A stretch of 64,000 nt of DNA from Saprospiraceae bacterium (GTDB lineage Bacteria; Bacteroidota; Bacteroidia; Chitinophagales; Saprospiraceae): positions 1 through 64,000 of the forward strand of contig JADKGD010000042.1 of the NCBI GenBank assembly GCA_016717145.1, given 5' to 3'. A program made the translations under genes and the position numbers. Below the pieces are notes generated by a model. The model had not been told where the DNA came from. It was given only the letters and a program-made list of their open reading frames with translations, and did no database searches. Below are positions 17,649-27,861 of the stretch, piece after piece. The stretch's first letter is position 1. Each line of letters opens with the position of its first letter.

Positions 17649-19099
17649 TGAATATTGGCTCCAAAGCAATAGTTGCTTTAGTCTGGAATGTTTTCAGTTC
17701 AGGCTTGGTCCAATTTATTCAGGTGGTCATTTCGTTAATACTGGCCAGATTGCTGACCCCTGAGCTTTTCGGTGCATATGCCATCCTGATCATGATAAAT
17801 GCATTCTGCCAAATTATTATTGAAAGCGGATTGGTGTCATCATTGATACGCACTAAAACCCTCACTATCAGGGATTATTCTACAGTGTTTACATTTCAAA
17901 TGATTATAAGCATAGCTTTGTACTTTTTGATATATTTTGCGAGTGAACAGATTTCAATTTTTTTTAATAGTATCGTTCCGTTTCATTTTATTAAGATCAC
18001 ATCACTAATTCTGATTGTCAAAGCTTTTTATTCACTACATGAAATGAAGCTGATCAGGGATTTGAATTTCAAATTAATTGCGACACTTAATATCATTTCA
18101 AATGTACTTGCCGGGGCGATTGCCATCTATCTTGCATTGCATGATTATGGGATATTGTCGTTGATTTATATGCTTTTTATACAGTCCAGTGTATATGGTA
18201 TATTATTGTGGATTATGGTTGACTTGCCTGTCAGATGTATAATAGATATAAAGTCATTAAAAGGGCATTTAAAATTTGGATCTTTTTTGATGTTATCCGG
18301 TATCCTTGATTCGATATTTCAGCAAGTTTATCAGGTTATCATAGGCAAATATTTTTTATTATCACAATTGGCTTTCTACAATAAAGCAACAACTTACAGT
18401 CAATTACCCATTCAAATGATTGTTAATCCTGTCAATAGCGTTGTTTACCCTTTCTTAGCTAATTTTTCAGAGGATATTGTAAAACTGAAACTGTATTATA
18501 AAAAAATTTTAATAACTACTTTTTTTCTATTAACGCCAATTATGGTGGTTTCCGCTATTTTAATGGATAACCTTATTTTGTGCCTATTGACGGACAAATG
18601 GATTGAGATTGCACCATATTTTCGGATATTAGCATTGGTTGCTATTCTTTATCCTGTTCATTATTATAATCTTAATATCTTAAAAGTGCTTGGGAAAACC
18701 AAATTGTTTTTTGCTCTGGATGTAGTCAAAAAAGCTATCATCGTTATCAGCATCTTTGTCGTCTTACCTTTTGGTCTGGAAGCATTACTTTGGAGCCAGG
18801 TAGTAAATTCCATTATATTTTTGTTTTTAAATAGTATACTATCAAAGAGACTAATCGATTATGCATTGATTGATCAGTTTTTAGACTTACTTCCTGTAAT
18901 GCTATTAAGTGGCATCACCTTTGCCTTTTGTATCTTTTTAAAATCAAAGTTAATCATTATTGGTTTGAGTAATTTTTTAGTATTACTTTGTTGTGGCTGT
19001 TTATCTTTGATGGTCTATTTTTCTTTGGCATACTTATTTAAATTGAATCCTGTTGAAGAGATAAAAAATATAAAAAAAATGTATGATACCGGTTACTAA
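17645..19099 (+). CDS. Wzx-type oligosaccharide flippase (MOP superfamily)
   Basis: This 484-residue polytopic membrane protein has about 12-14 predicted helices. The N-terminus ALVWNVFSSGLVQFIQVVIS followed by LARLLTPELFGAYAILIM is typical of Polysacc_synt_3/Wzx lipid-linked oligosaccharide exporters. RTKTLTIRDYSTVF and the C-terminal polytopic block agree. It flips undecaprenyl-linked repeat units across the inner membrane. It is coupled to the GT2 remnant upstream by a 4-base overlap and overlaps the aminotransferase downstream by 17 bases. Specificity is unknown; neighbouring genes suggest an amino-deoxyhexose-containing unit. Confidence 0.9.
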   Translation: MMNIGSKAIVALVWNVFSSGLVQFIQVVISLILARLLTPELFGAYAILIMINAFCQIIIESGLVSSLIRTKTLTIRDYSTVFTFQMIISIALYFLIYFASEQISIFFNSIVPFHFIKITSLILIVKAFYSLHEMKLIRDLNFKLIATLNIISNVLAGAIAIYLALHDYGILSLIYMLFIQSSVYGILLWIMVDLPVRCIIDIKSLKGHLKFGSFLMLSGILDSIFQQVYQVIIGKYFLLSQLAFYNKATTYSQLPIQMIVNPVNSVVYPFLANFSEDIVKLKLYYKKILITTFFLLTPIMVVSAILMDNLILCLLTDKWIEIAPYFRILALVAILYPVHYYNLNILKVLGKTKLFFALDVVKKAIIVISIFVVLPFGLEALLWSQVVNSIIFLFLNSILSKRLIDYALIDQFLDLLPVMLLSGITFAFCIFLKSKLIIIGLSNFLVLLCCGCLSLMVYFSLAYLFKLNPVEEIKNIKKMYDTGY

Positions 19100-20155
19100 A
19101 ACATTTTTCCCACCAATAGAAGAATATAATGCCTATTTGCATCGCATTTGGGAATCCGGATGGATTACAAACAGAGGCGAACTGGTAATAGAGCTGGAAA
19201 ATAAACTCAAACATTATTTACATACCAACAATATTATTGCAATCACTAATGCAACTATTGCCTTACAAATTGCCATCAATGCCATCGGCAAAACGGGTGA
19301 CATTATTACTACGCCATTTAGTTATATTGCGACATCATCCTCTATAATCTGGCAAAAATGCCATGCTGTTTTTGTCGATATTGAAAGTGATTATCTTACT
19401 ATTGATGTTGCATTAATTGAAGAAAAAATAACTTCAAATACAGTAGCAATATTGGCCACACATGTCTTTGGTAATCCATGTGATGTCGATGCATTAAAAT
19501 TGATGGCAGCCAGGCATAATATAGTGTTGATTTATGATGCGGCCCATTGTTTTGGTGTAAGGTACAAAGGAGAAAGTATATTTAATTTTGGAGATATCAG
19601 CATATGTAGTTTTCATGGCACAAAGATATTTCATACAGGAGAAGGCGGAGCTATTTTTGCAAAAATGAAAATTTACAGACATTACTTTATGATATGCATA
19701 ATTTTGGCCATGACGGACATTATGCATACACAGGATTGGGGAGCAATGGAAAGATGAGCGAATTGCAGGCAGCTATGGGACTTGCTGTTCGTCCATATAT
19801 GGATACAATCATAGATGCCAGAAAAAAAATTCATGAACAATATGATGAACAGCTTAAATTTTTATCAAATAAAAGATTTCAATCCGACCGACACAGATTG
19901 GAATTATAGTTATTATCCAATTGTTTTTGACAATCAGGCAATGGTTTTACGGCTTATAGACAGGATGAACAAAGCTGATATTTTCCAAGAAGATACTTTT
20001 ATCCATCTTTGAACACCTTACCTTTTATTTCATCTCAGATTATGCCTGTTGCTGAGTCTGTCGCAAAACGCATTTTATGTTTACCCATATATAAAGAACT
20101 TTCATTCGAAAATATAAAATTGATATGCGAAATTATTAAAAAGGAAATCGTGTGA
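19083..20155 (+). pseudogene. DegT/DnrJ/EryC1/StrS sugar aminotransferase, frameshifted
   Basis: This PLP enzyme converts a 4-keto (or 3-keto) NDP-sugar to an amino sugar. It shows WESGWITNRGELVIELENKL near the N-terminus, NATIALQIAI, the TTPFSYIATSSSI strand, DAAHCFG with PLP-pairing Asp152, and SFHGTK with the Schiff-base Lys181. The frame changes near 19665-19695, after which DMHNFGHDGHYAYTGLGSNG then KMSELQAAMGL continue. It changes again near 19860-19890 and near 19985, where the C-terminus SLNTLPFISSQIMPVAESVA then EIIKKEIV reaches the stop 20153-20155. The complete gene would be about 357 residues. Three small shifts in a still perfect reading suggest very recent loss or sequence errors. 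It overlaps the next gene by 4 bases (GTGA). Confidence 0.85.
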
Positions 20156-20853
20156 AAACAGCCATCATGCAGCCTTATTTTTTCCCATATATCGGGTATT
20201 TTCAACTGATAAATAGTGTTGATACCTTTGTTTTTTATGATGATGTCAACTATATTAAAAAAGGCTGGATCAACAGAAACAGAATTTTAGTCAACAATCA
20301 AGTCATTTATATTAATGTACCTATTGAAAATGCTTCTCAAAATTGCCCTATTAATCAGACGATAATTAATAATGAACAAGGCAAATGGAAACAACACCTG
20401 CTAAAAAAAATTGCTTATAGTTATAAAAAAAGCCCTTATTTTACGGCTACACATGAATTATTAAAGCTAATATTGAGGGATGACATAACAAATGTTGCCC
20501 AATTTAATATGTCTGCAATCAAAAGAATTTGTTCATATTTGGGAATGGAAACGGTGGCATTAAATGCTTCATTTTTTTCCATTCCTTCGGTCTATACAGG
20601 AGAAAGAAGAATTTTGGAGATTTGTCATAAACTAAATGCCACAGTGTATATAAACCCTTTGAGCGGTTTTGATTTATATCATAATGATACTTTTAAAAAT
20701 GGGGACGTCGAGCTGAAATTTCTTAAATCCAACATAACTGAATATAGACAGTACAAAAACGAATTTGTCCCTAAACTGTCAATTATTGATGTACTTATGT
20801 TTAATTCTATTTCTGAGATAAAAGATATGCTAAATGATTATCAAATATTATAA
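20152..20853 (+). CDS. WbqC family protein
   Basis: The 233-residue product matches the WbqC-like family: AIMQPYFFPYIGYFQLINSV, DTFVFYDDVNYIKKGWINRN, then LSGFDLYHNDTFKNGDVELK. These proteins occur next to amino-sugar transaminases in O-antigen and spore or capsule loci; their exact reaction is not settled, though roles in N-acyl or amino-acid modification of 4-amino sugars have been proposed. Here it follows the DegT aminotransferase with a 4-base overlap (GTG start at 20152) and precedes a WecF-like transferase, consistent with tailoring or using a 4-amino-4,6-dideoxyhexose. Confidence 0.88.
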   Translation: MKTAIMQPYFFPYIGYFQLINSVDTFVFYDDVNYIKKGWINRNRILVNNQVIYINVPIENASQNCPINQTIINNEQGKWKQHLLKKIAYSYKKSPYFTATHELLKLILRDDITNVAQFNMSAIKRICSYLGMETVALNASFFSIPSVYTGERRILEICHKLNATVYINPLSGFDLYHNDTFKNGDVELKFLKSNITEYRQYKNEFVPKLSIIDVLMFNSISEIKDMLNDYQIL

Positions 20854-22014
20854 GTGTTGAAAAAAATAGCTCACATTGTTTCGGATGAAAAGTTTATTGA
20901 CACTGCATATCTTTCATTTGCAGATAATAAATTGGCTATTGAAAACACCTATTTTTGTTTGTCAGATAGAAAAGAATTGGTTTACATTAAGATGGCAAAC
21001 ATAACATTAGTGCCTCTTAAATATGCTGAAACTAAAGAATTCGCTAAACAGCTTAATTCGTTCGACTTATTAATATTTCATAATTTATATGAAAAGGAAA
21101 AACGCAGCATTGTTTTTAATGTAAACGGTAAAGTCAAAATTTGGTGGATCGGCTGGGGCGTTGATTATTACAACATCATTAGAGGAGCGTATCACGATCT
21201 ATTTAAACCTGAAACACTTTGTTTTATTAAACGTCAACATAGCTACGGTCAATTTGGATATATTCTGCACAATTATATAAAAAAAAGTTTTTTACATGCT
21301 CGGATATTTAGGTCCGGTTACCTTAAAAGAATAGACTATTTTTCTCCTGTGATTGCACCGATAGAATTTGATTTAGTTGCAGGTAGTAGTCATAACAATT
21401 TTAAAGCTAAAAAGATAGACTGGAATTATGGGGTCTTATTAAATAATGATCCATCTAAAACAAAGCCTGCTTCATTTGATGTGATTGTTGGAAATTCTGG
21501 AGCGATGACTAATAATCATGTGGATGTTTTTAAGTACATAAGCTTTCTTGATGATGACAGGAATGTTATTGTCCCACTGAGCTATAGCGGAAATGAAGCG
21601 TATAAATCTTTTGTATTAAATAAATCATCTGAGTATTTAAAAACGAGGTTTACACCTTTATATGATTATATGTCTTTACCTGATTTCAATTCGATGATTC
21701 AGCATTCCGGTTTTGCCGTATTTAATAGTATAAGACAACAGGCATATGGCAATATTAATTTCCTTTTGACAAAGGGTGTGAAAGTGTTTCTGGACGCCAG
21801 AAATCCAATCTATATTTATCTGACGCAACAAGGCGTAAAGCTTTTTAAAATAGAAGATATCAATGCTGAAAGTATGAATACATTATTACCGGACATCGAC
21901 ACAACAAATAATTTTCACATCATCCATCAACTCATTGGAGAAGCTCGAATTAAAGAAAAAACGCTCAAAGCGCTTACCAAAATATTTGAAGGTGAGGTGA
22001 CGAAATCACCTTAA
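20854..22014 (+). CDS. WecF-like TDP-Fuc4NAc:lipid II transferase family protein
   Basis: This 386-residue protein resembles the glycosyltransferase family 56 (WecF), which adds 4-acetamido-4,6-dideoxygalactose to a lipid-linked disaccharide in enterobacterial common antigen. Signs are KIAHIVSDEKFIDTAY at the start, LLIFHNLYEKE, KIWWIGWGVDYYN, VIVGNSGAMTNNHVDVFKYI (the NSATxTNNH-like donor motif), VPLSYSG and a C-terminal AVFNSIRQQAYGNINFLLTKG. It starts with GTG at 20854 directly at the preceding stop (TTG 20857 is an alternative). It is the last gene of the plus-strand operon; its end overlaps the convergent peptidase gene by 9 bases. Confidence 0.8.
   Translation: MLKKIAHIVSDEKFIDTAYLSFADNKLAIENTYFCLSDRKELVYIKMANITLVPLKYAETKEFAKQLNSFDLLIFHNLYEKEKRSIVFNVNGKVKIWWIGWGVDYYNIIRGAYHDLFKPETLCFIKRQHSYGQFGYILHNYIKKSFLHARIFRSGYLKRIDYFSPVIAPIEFDLVAGSSHNNFKAKKIDWNYGVLLNNDPSKTKPASFDVIVGNSGAMTNNHVDVFKYISFLDDDRNVIVPLSYSGNEAYKSFVLNKSSEYLKTRFTPLYDYMSLPDFNSMIQHSGFAVFNSIRQQAYGNINFLLTKGVKVFLDARNPIYIYLTQQGVKLFKIEDINAESMNTLLPDIDTTNNFHIIHQLIGEARIKEKTLKALTKIFEGEVTKSP
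21995..22011. terminator. Weak hairpin at convergent gene ends
   Basis: AGGTGA-CGAAA-TCACCT forms a 6-bp stem at the overlap of the two convergent stops. It is followed on the plus strand only by TAAAATAACC, not a clean T tract, so it is a possible bidirectional stop signal at best. Confidence 0.3.
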
Positions 22015-25000
22015 AATAACCATCTTCCCAATACCTTCTTTAAAAAACACATCTGTTTTATTGGTTGATTGGGTTTTATATATGTCACCTTTAGCATTTC
22101 TTAAATTTACTTTATATAAATAAACACCATTACCCAGTTTGCTTCCGTATTCATCGGTTCCATCCCATTTGAATTCAGTTCTGTTTATACCAATACGCAG
22201 AGGGCCAATTTCTTCTTTTGTGATTTCTCTTACTACCTTGCCAGACATAGTCATGATACTTATGGACATAACATCAGGTGCTTCGGTTCCGGTCAGTGTA
22301 AATACAAACTGAGTTGAAGTAGAAAAGGGGTTTGGATAATTTAGTACATTTGTTATAGATTCCTCCTCCACTACCCTGAAATTGATGATGCGGGCATTTG
22401 TCCCTGATTTATTACCTGCAGCATCTGACGCTTGAATAAATAACTTATAATCTCCTGTTTTTAGTTCGGGATGGTACAATAGTTGTGCATATTTTTCTGA
22501 ACCTCCGGAAGGTATAAATTTAATTTGAGGACTATTCATTGGAATGGTTACGATGGAATTTCTACCTGTATCCAATTTAAGATCAAATAGATTCCGGATC
22601 TGTTATTGGCAAATAAACGTTATCGTCTAGGAGCGTAATTTTTATCTCCGGTTTTGTAGACACGATATCGCCATCCATGATATGTATGCCATCAAAATAT
22701 ACATCCAGCAATGGGTTATTTATGTCACCTTTGACTTTGAAAGATTTTTTACCTATGTTATTTAAATAATATTTTTCTTTAAATCTTTTGGTTGGATTTG
22801 CTTCGACAATCAATAGATATTCGCCTAATAAATCCAATGTGTTTTTGTCAAAAGATGCATGCAGGGTATCCAGGCCATCAACAGATCTATAAACTTTTGA
22901 ATAAACAAGTTCCTTGTTGTCCGCTATATTAATAATCGAATATTTTATATCGATGCTATCGGTTTTGGTAGTGCCCAGGTTTTTGATGCCAAAACCAATA
23001 TTAAATTGTTCGCCCTGTTCGAGAGAATCTTTATTAAAAATAAAATAAGATTTTGGATCAAGTGCAATATCAGGTATACCTTTATAAAAAACTCGAATAT
23101 AGTCAAGTTTAGGTACTGTCCTGTTTACAGCATCTTTAATATTAAATTCAATATTTATATACGGAAATTCATTTGCATCAATGCTGTTTATGTCAATGTT
23201 GTTTAATTTAATGTTCTGTAAAATTATTTTTTCTTTCAAATCTTTGTCCACGCCTATTACATTACACGAAATGGTATCAGATGATTCGATATTCTCAAAT
23301 GAATACTTTACCAAATCCCAGCTCGCAGCAGGACCAATATTTACAGATTTAAATTTGCCTTCAATGTTTTGAAATTCAACAACCATCTTATTTTCAATCT
23401 TATCTGTAATACTCAGACCGATTTTCTCAGAAAGTGCAAAATTTCCTTTTCTATACATAAATGTATATGGTACCGTGCCTAAGGTAGTTAGTTGGTTTAT
23501 TTTTTGGGCACCTTCTTTTTCCAGAACAGAAATGATACTTTCTCCAAAAATACCAGCATCTGAAGCCCAATCTTCACCTTTTATATTATCAACGGCTGAA
23601 TTCAACACGCTAAAAAAAGTAACATAGTAGCCGTCTTGTATCTCATTTTTAAGGAAGTCAATAATTTTTTTACGGTCCTCAGATGTTTGTGTTTTAAACG
23701 CATAACAAAAGTCTGAACCTCTTGCCGTAGTGTTGATACTTCCATATTGTCCACCATGACCTCCAGCTTTTCCCAGATGTCCACCTGTTGTTGGGTCAAT
23801 AACTGCGATTGTAATACAACCTCCCTCATTAAAGGTCCAAGGACGGATGGACGCAGCAGGGTTAGACAAATCAACTTTGTAACCAATCTCACCAGGTATA
23901 TAAATAGCATTTATTAACTCTATTGTCCTGTCTTTTAATGGGAAGGTGAACAATCTTTTTTCGTTGATATTGATAGCCCTGTATTTATTATCATCAGTAA
24001 ACTGAAAATAATGACTGTGATTCCACCCTTCCTGACTTTCCGGCATATAAATGAATGAGGATTTTTGCCAGATAAATCCAATCTCAGGATTAATACTATC
24101 AGGAGTGACACGCCAATAATATACAGTATTTGGTGTATAATTCAGATCAGGTTTCCATGAAATAAGTCCACCACCAGATGCAATATTTTCCCTTTTCTTA
24201 AAAGGGCTGTTAAATAAAACTGTAGTATCAATCTCAAACAAATAGGTTGAAGTTGATAGAAAAGCATTGTTCGTTGACGCCTGCAGTACCAGATTTTTAT
24301 TATTTACAATACTATATTCATCGGGATATATTGGAAACGCAGTATTGTCTAGCACAAAATAAGAAAATCCGTTTTGTGTGTTATCTGAGAGGTCATTATT
24401 GGTTTCACCTGCAGAGGCGGGCAGCTCAACAATTTTGTTTAATGGATCTATTGAGGCAAAAATTGTATTTTTACCAATACCATCAATTCCTGCATTAGCC
24501 AATCGAACAGTATATGACTTTCTGACGAAAGGGGCATCTATTTTTATAAAAATTGTATCGTAAATGGCGCCTGAGGGTAATTGATGTACAAATTTTACCT
24601 CAAGGCTATCTGATGAGGCCTTGCCCAGATTGACGATATCAAAATTAAGGATTGCATCTTTTGTATTGGAGCTAATTAGCTTAGGGCTTGTTTTAATGGT
24701 ATTAAAATCAAAAATATAGTCTGGTCCTTCAGATGTATAAAGCTTTATTGCAGGGTCTCCGTGATAGGTCATTTGTTGATAAAAGGCAAGATTTGAAAAG
24801 CTTAAATTTCTATATTTTTTTGCTATAAGCATATTGGTTTCACCTATCGTTTTTCCATACCCTACATTTCCTAAATTATCATAAAACTCTGCACCAAAAT
24901 TCGAAAGATCATTTATAAAGGCAGTTCCGGAAGAAGCTAAAAAAGCTATAGCTCCTTTTTCTTTTTCCAGGACAAAAGATTCGCTGATACCTGACTGCAA

Positions 25001-26992
25001 AGTATGGATATTGCCTGAGTAACATCCCAGGGAATTAATCAACGGATATTTTCCGGTGTTTTTGTAGTCTTTAGGATCTTCAAGAGAAAAATCAAACGTT
25101 CCTACAGCGGAATGACCAAAAAACGTAATAATATTTAAGCCCGTATTAATCAGATTTTTTATCTGACTAGAAGTGGCAGATTGAAGAACGTCAGTACTTG
25201 TTTTGTAATAGGTATTTACTTCAGCGCCCATCGTAGATTGTTCGATGATATTTTCCATATTTAACAAAGATGATTTAATGGAAGATTGCTCCGTTACGGT
25301 TCCACCACCACTCAGATGCAATACTCTTTTCATCCAATATTTATCTTCAATTGTTTGAGCTGCCCTGGGTGCCTCATCATAAGCTTTGATTTTGTCAAGG
25401 TAGTTTTTGATATCATCAGGTGTGGTGACTGCGATTCTTCCGATAGCAAAATATGGGTCGGGGAAGTTGGCTTCAGAAAAAAGCATATTGTCTGAACCTG
25501 AATAACCGAAAGTCGGTACAAAAAATACTTTTTTATCATTGGTTAAAATGTCTTCAGTGCTCCGCAAATAGGGATATTCAATGGCTTTTCCCAGAATAAG
25601 AACAAATGCTGTTTTAGTCCATTTTTTGTGCATATAACCGGCCAAATTTTTAATACTTATGAAGTGCCTGTCTATACCGTAACCAAAATTGTCATATATG
25701 TCTTGAATATCAATGATCTCTGTTTGAAAATCCCCGCCAGCTTCACTGCTTCTGTAATCTGCATATTCCTGTACATAATCAACATCATTTCCACGCAATG
25801 CTTTATTTGATATGATAATAAATTGTTGTCCTTTATTGTCAAGAGATTTGGGCTTGAATATGGAAATCCCATTTACTTTTTGCACCCCACCATCTTCACT
25901 GACGAGGATATATTTGGTCTCTGAGGCACTGCCATTAATGATTGCCTTTACCTTGCCATTAACAACAGCAGTAGCATATCTAATCTTTTTTTGTATATCG
26001 TATAGATAAACAGGTTTATTCCCTGTTTTGAATGAAGAAAATTCAAGATATCTGGTAGAGGCTGATACCGGCATTTTGATTTCTGCAACAGACTGACCTG
26101 AAAATTCAAATTTTCGGGGATAAATCAACGAAACATAAGATAATCTATGAAAATCGAGCGTGCTATATGTATTTTTAATATTGAGGATATTTGTATTTTT
26201 TATTTCTGACTTATTGAGCGAATAAAAAAATTGATTCGTTTTTGTCGGGCCTGATGTGTAGCTGTCTTTGAGGATGCCATTAAAACTGATGTCGATTTTC
26301 GATTGATTGTTATTTGAACCGGTGCGGAATGTAAGTATAGGCAAGGGGCCGGACGATTCATATTCAGAAGTTATTATTTCAGTAGTCGAAGTAGCTGAAA
26401 GCCCGCTTCCGAAACCCTCACTGGCTTCAAAATTTGAATATCGTACTGCGCCATCAATATTTTTAAAAAAAACGTCTTTGAAGATTATTTTCTCTTCGTG
26501 CAGGTAGAATGGAAACGGACTTAATGTATTTGTATTGAAGTCAGGAGTCTGGACAAAATATCTTTGATTATTTGATTCAGGTGAAAGTGTCAGGAAGTAT
26601 GCATTGGTATCAGTTACCAATGAATATTCGGGATTAAAAAGGTCTTGCCGCCAGTTTGTAAACAATAAAGAATCAAGTCCAATGGTATTTTTTTCACCGT
26701 AAAATTCAAAATAATCTCCTGGCCCAAAGTCATTGTCACTGACGTAAATAGCTGTTTCTTTGCCAAAATTGATCAATTTAAGATCAGCACCTTTTTTATT
26801 TGTAGCATCAAATCCAGCCGTTATTAGCTCTTCATAAGTAACCTTATAGATGCCGTTTTTTGCTACTTTTAATTTTAAGTATGTCTTTGCCGGGTCAATC
26901 CATTCATTTCCGTAATTAGTTTGGGCTTTTAAGCCGGAATAGGTAAAGGTGACAAAAATCAGTAATGTATATAATCTAAAAATATTTTTCAT
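22006..26992 (-). CDS. C25 (gingipain-fold) peptidase of T9SS sortase PorU2 type, one frameshift
   Basis: This very large secreted protein (about 1660 residues) starts with a signal peptide ending near LKAQ. Residues about 30-370 form the beta-rich N-terminal region of PorU-like proteins. A C25 caspase-like domain follows (about 385-770) with the catalytic pair His627 in TFFGHSAVG and Cys657 in INSLGCYSG. Long Ig-like/CARDB-like repeats come next, then a FlgD/T9SS-type C-terminal domain (YPNPFSTSTQFVF then NGVYLYKVNL) ending FKEGIGKMVILR. PorU cleaves T9SS signals and attaches cargo to anionic LPS; long homologues are called PorU2. One shift near 22585, after LPITDPES, separates the last 190 residues, where FDLKLDTGRNS continues. 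Start ATG 26992. Confidence 0.82.
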
Positions 26993-27102
26993 ATTATAAA
27001 TAATTGCAATGTGTTTGTTCTTCTAAATGTACCTTTAACGACAAAAATAAAAAATTTAATATAATTGTTGAAAAAAGTATTCAGAAAAATATAGTAATAT
27101 AC

Positions 27103-27129
27103 ACTACACAACGATTTTTGTTGTGTAGT
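27103..27129 (-). terminator. Hairpin after the response regulator gene
   Basis: ACTACACAAC and GTTGTGTAGT form a perfect 10-bp stem around a 7-base loop, 45 bases after the regulator stop. The tail on the minus strand (GTATATTACTATA) is AT-rich but not a T run, so termination is plausible, not certain. Confidence 0.5.
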
Positions 27130-27174
27130 AAATGTTTTATTACTTTAATTGTGCAACTTTAGAATTAACATTGA

Positions 27175-27861
27175 CTATTCAACTATTAATTTAAATCCTA
27201 CACCGTGTATATTATCCAATTTTATTTTTGGATCCTCAGATAAATATTTTCTTAACCTGCTGATGAAAACATCCATACTCCTTCCCAAAAAATAATCATC
27301 TTCGCCCCAAAGTTTTTGCAAAATCAGACTTCTTTTGACTACATTATTTTTGTGATCAAGCAGCATTTTGAGCAAGTCAGCTTCTTTTTGAGTCAAACTT
27401 CTTTCTGTTCCTTCAAATGATAAAATTAAGTTCCTGTAATCAAAATTATATTGTCCAATTTTATATTGATCATTTGTAGATACAGAAACATATTTACGAC
27501 GCAAGAAAACTTCAATTTTAAGAATCAGTTCTTCTATGCTGAATGGTTTGGTAATATAATCATCAGCACCAATACGTAAACCATGGATTCTGTCCTCTTT
27601 TAATGACTTGGCTGTGAGAAATAGAATAGGCACATTGGGGTCAGTGGCCCTTATTTTTTCTGCCAGCGCAAAGCCATCCATCTTAGGTAGCATTACATCC
27701 AGAATACAAAGGTCATAAGTCCCGTTAAAAAAACACTCAATACCACTCTCACCATCCAAACAATGGTCGACCTTGTAACCATGTAACTCCAGATTGTCTT
27801 TTGTCACGAAGCTCAAGGTTTCGTCATCTTCGACATACAATATTTTTGACTTTTCGCTCAT
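27175..27861 (-). CDS. OmpR-family DNA-binding response regulator
   Basis: The receiver domain (residues 5-120) has KILYVEDDETLSF, the phosphoacceptor Asp in LCILDVMLPKMDG, FLTAKS with the switch Thr, and ADDYITKPF with the conserved Lys. A winged-helix domain follows, with LTQKEADLLKMLLDHKNNVV and the recognition part GRSMDVFISRLRKYL. At 228 residues it is the RprY-like type common in Bacteroidota. The kinase gene upstream overlaps by 4 bases, so the pair is cotranscribed. It is not PorX, which carries a PglZ output domain instead of a winged helix. Targets cannot be inferred. Confidence 0.93.
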   Translation of the reverse strand: MSEKSKILYVEDDETLSFVTKDNLELHGYKVDHCLDGESGIECFFNGTYDLCILDVMLPKMDGFALAEKIRATDPNVPILFLTAKSLKEDRIHGLRIGADDYITKPFSIEELILKIEVFLRRKYVSVSTNDQYKIGQYNFDYRNLILSFEGTERSLTQKEADLLKMLLDHKNNVVKRSLILQKLWGEDDYFLGRSMDVFISRLRKYLSEDPKIKLDNIHGVGFKLIVE

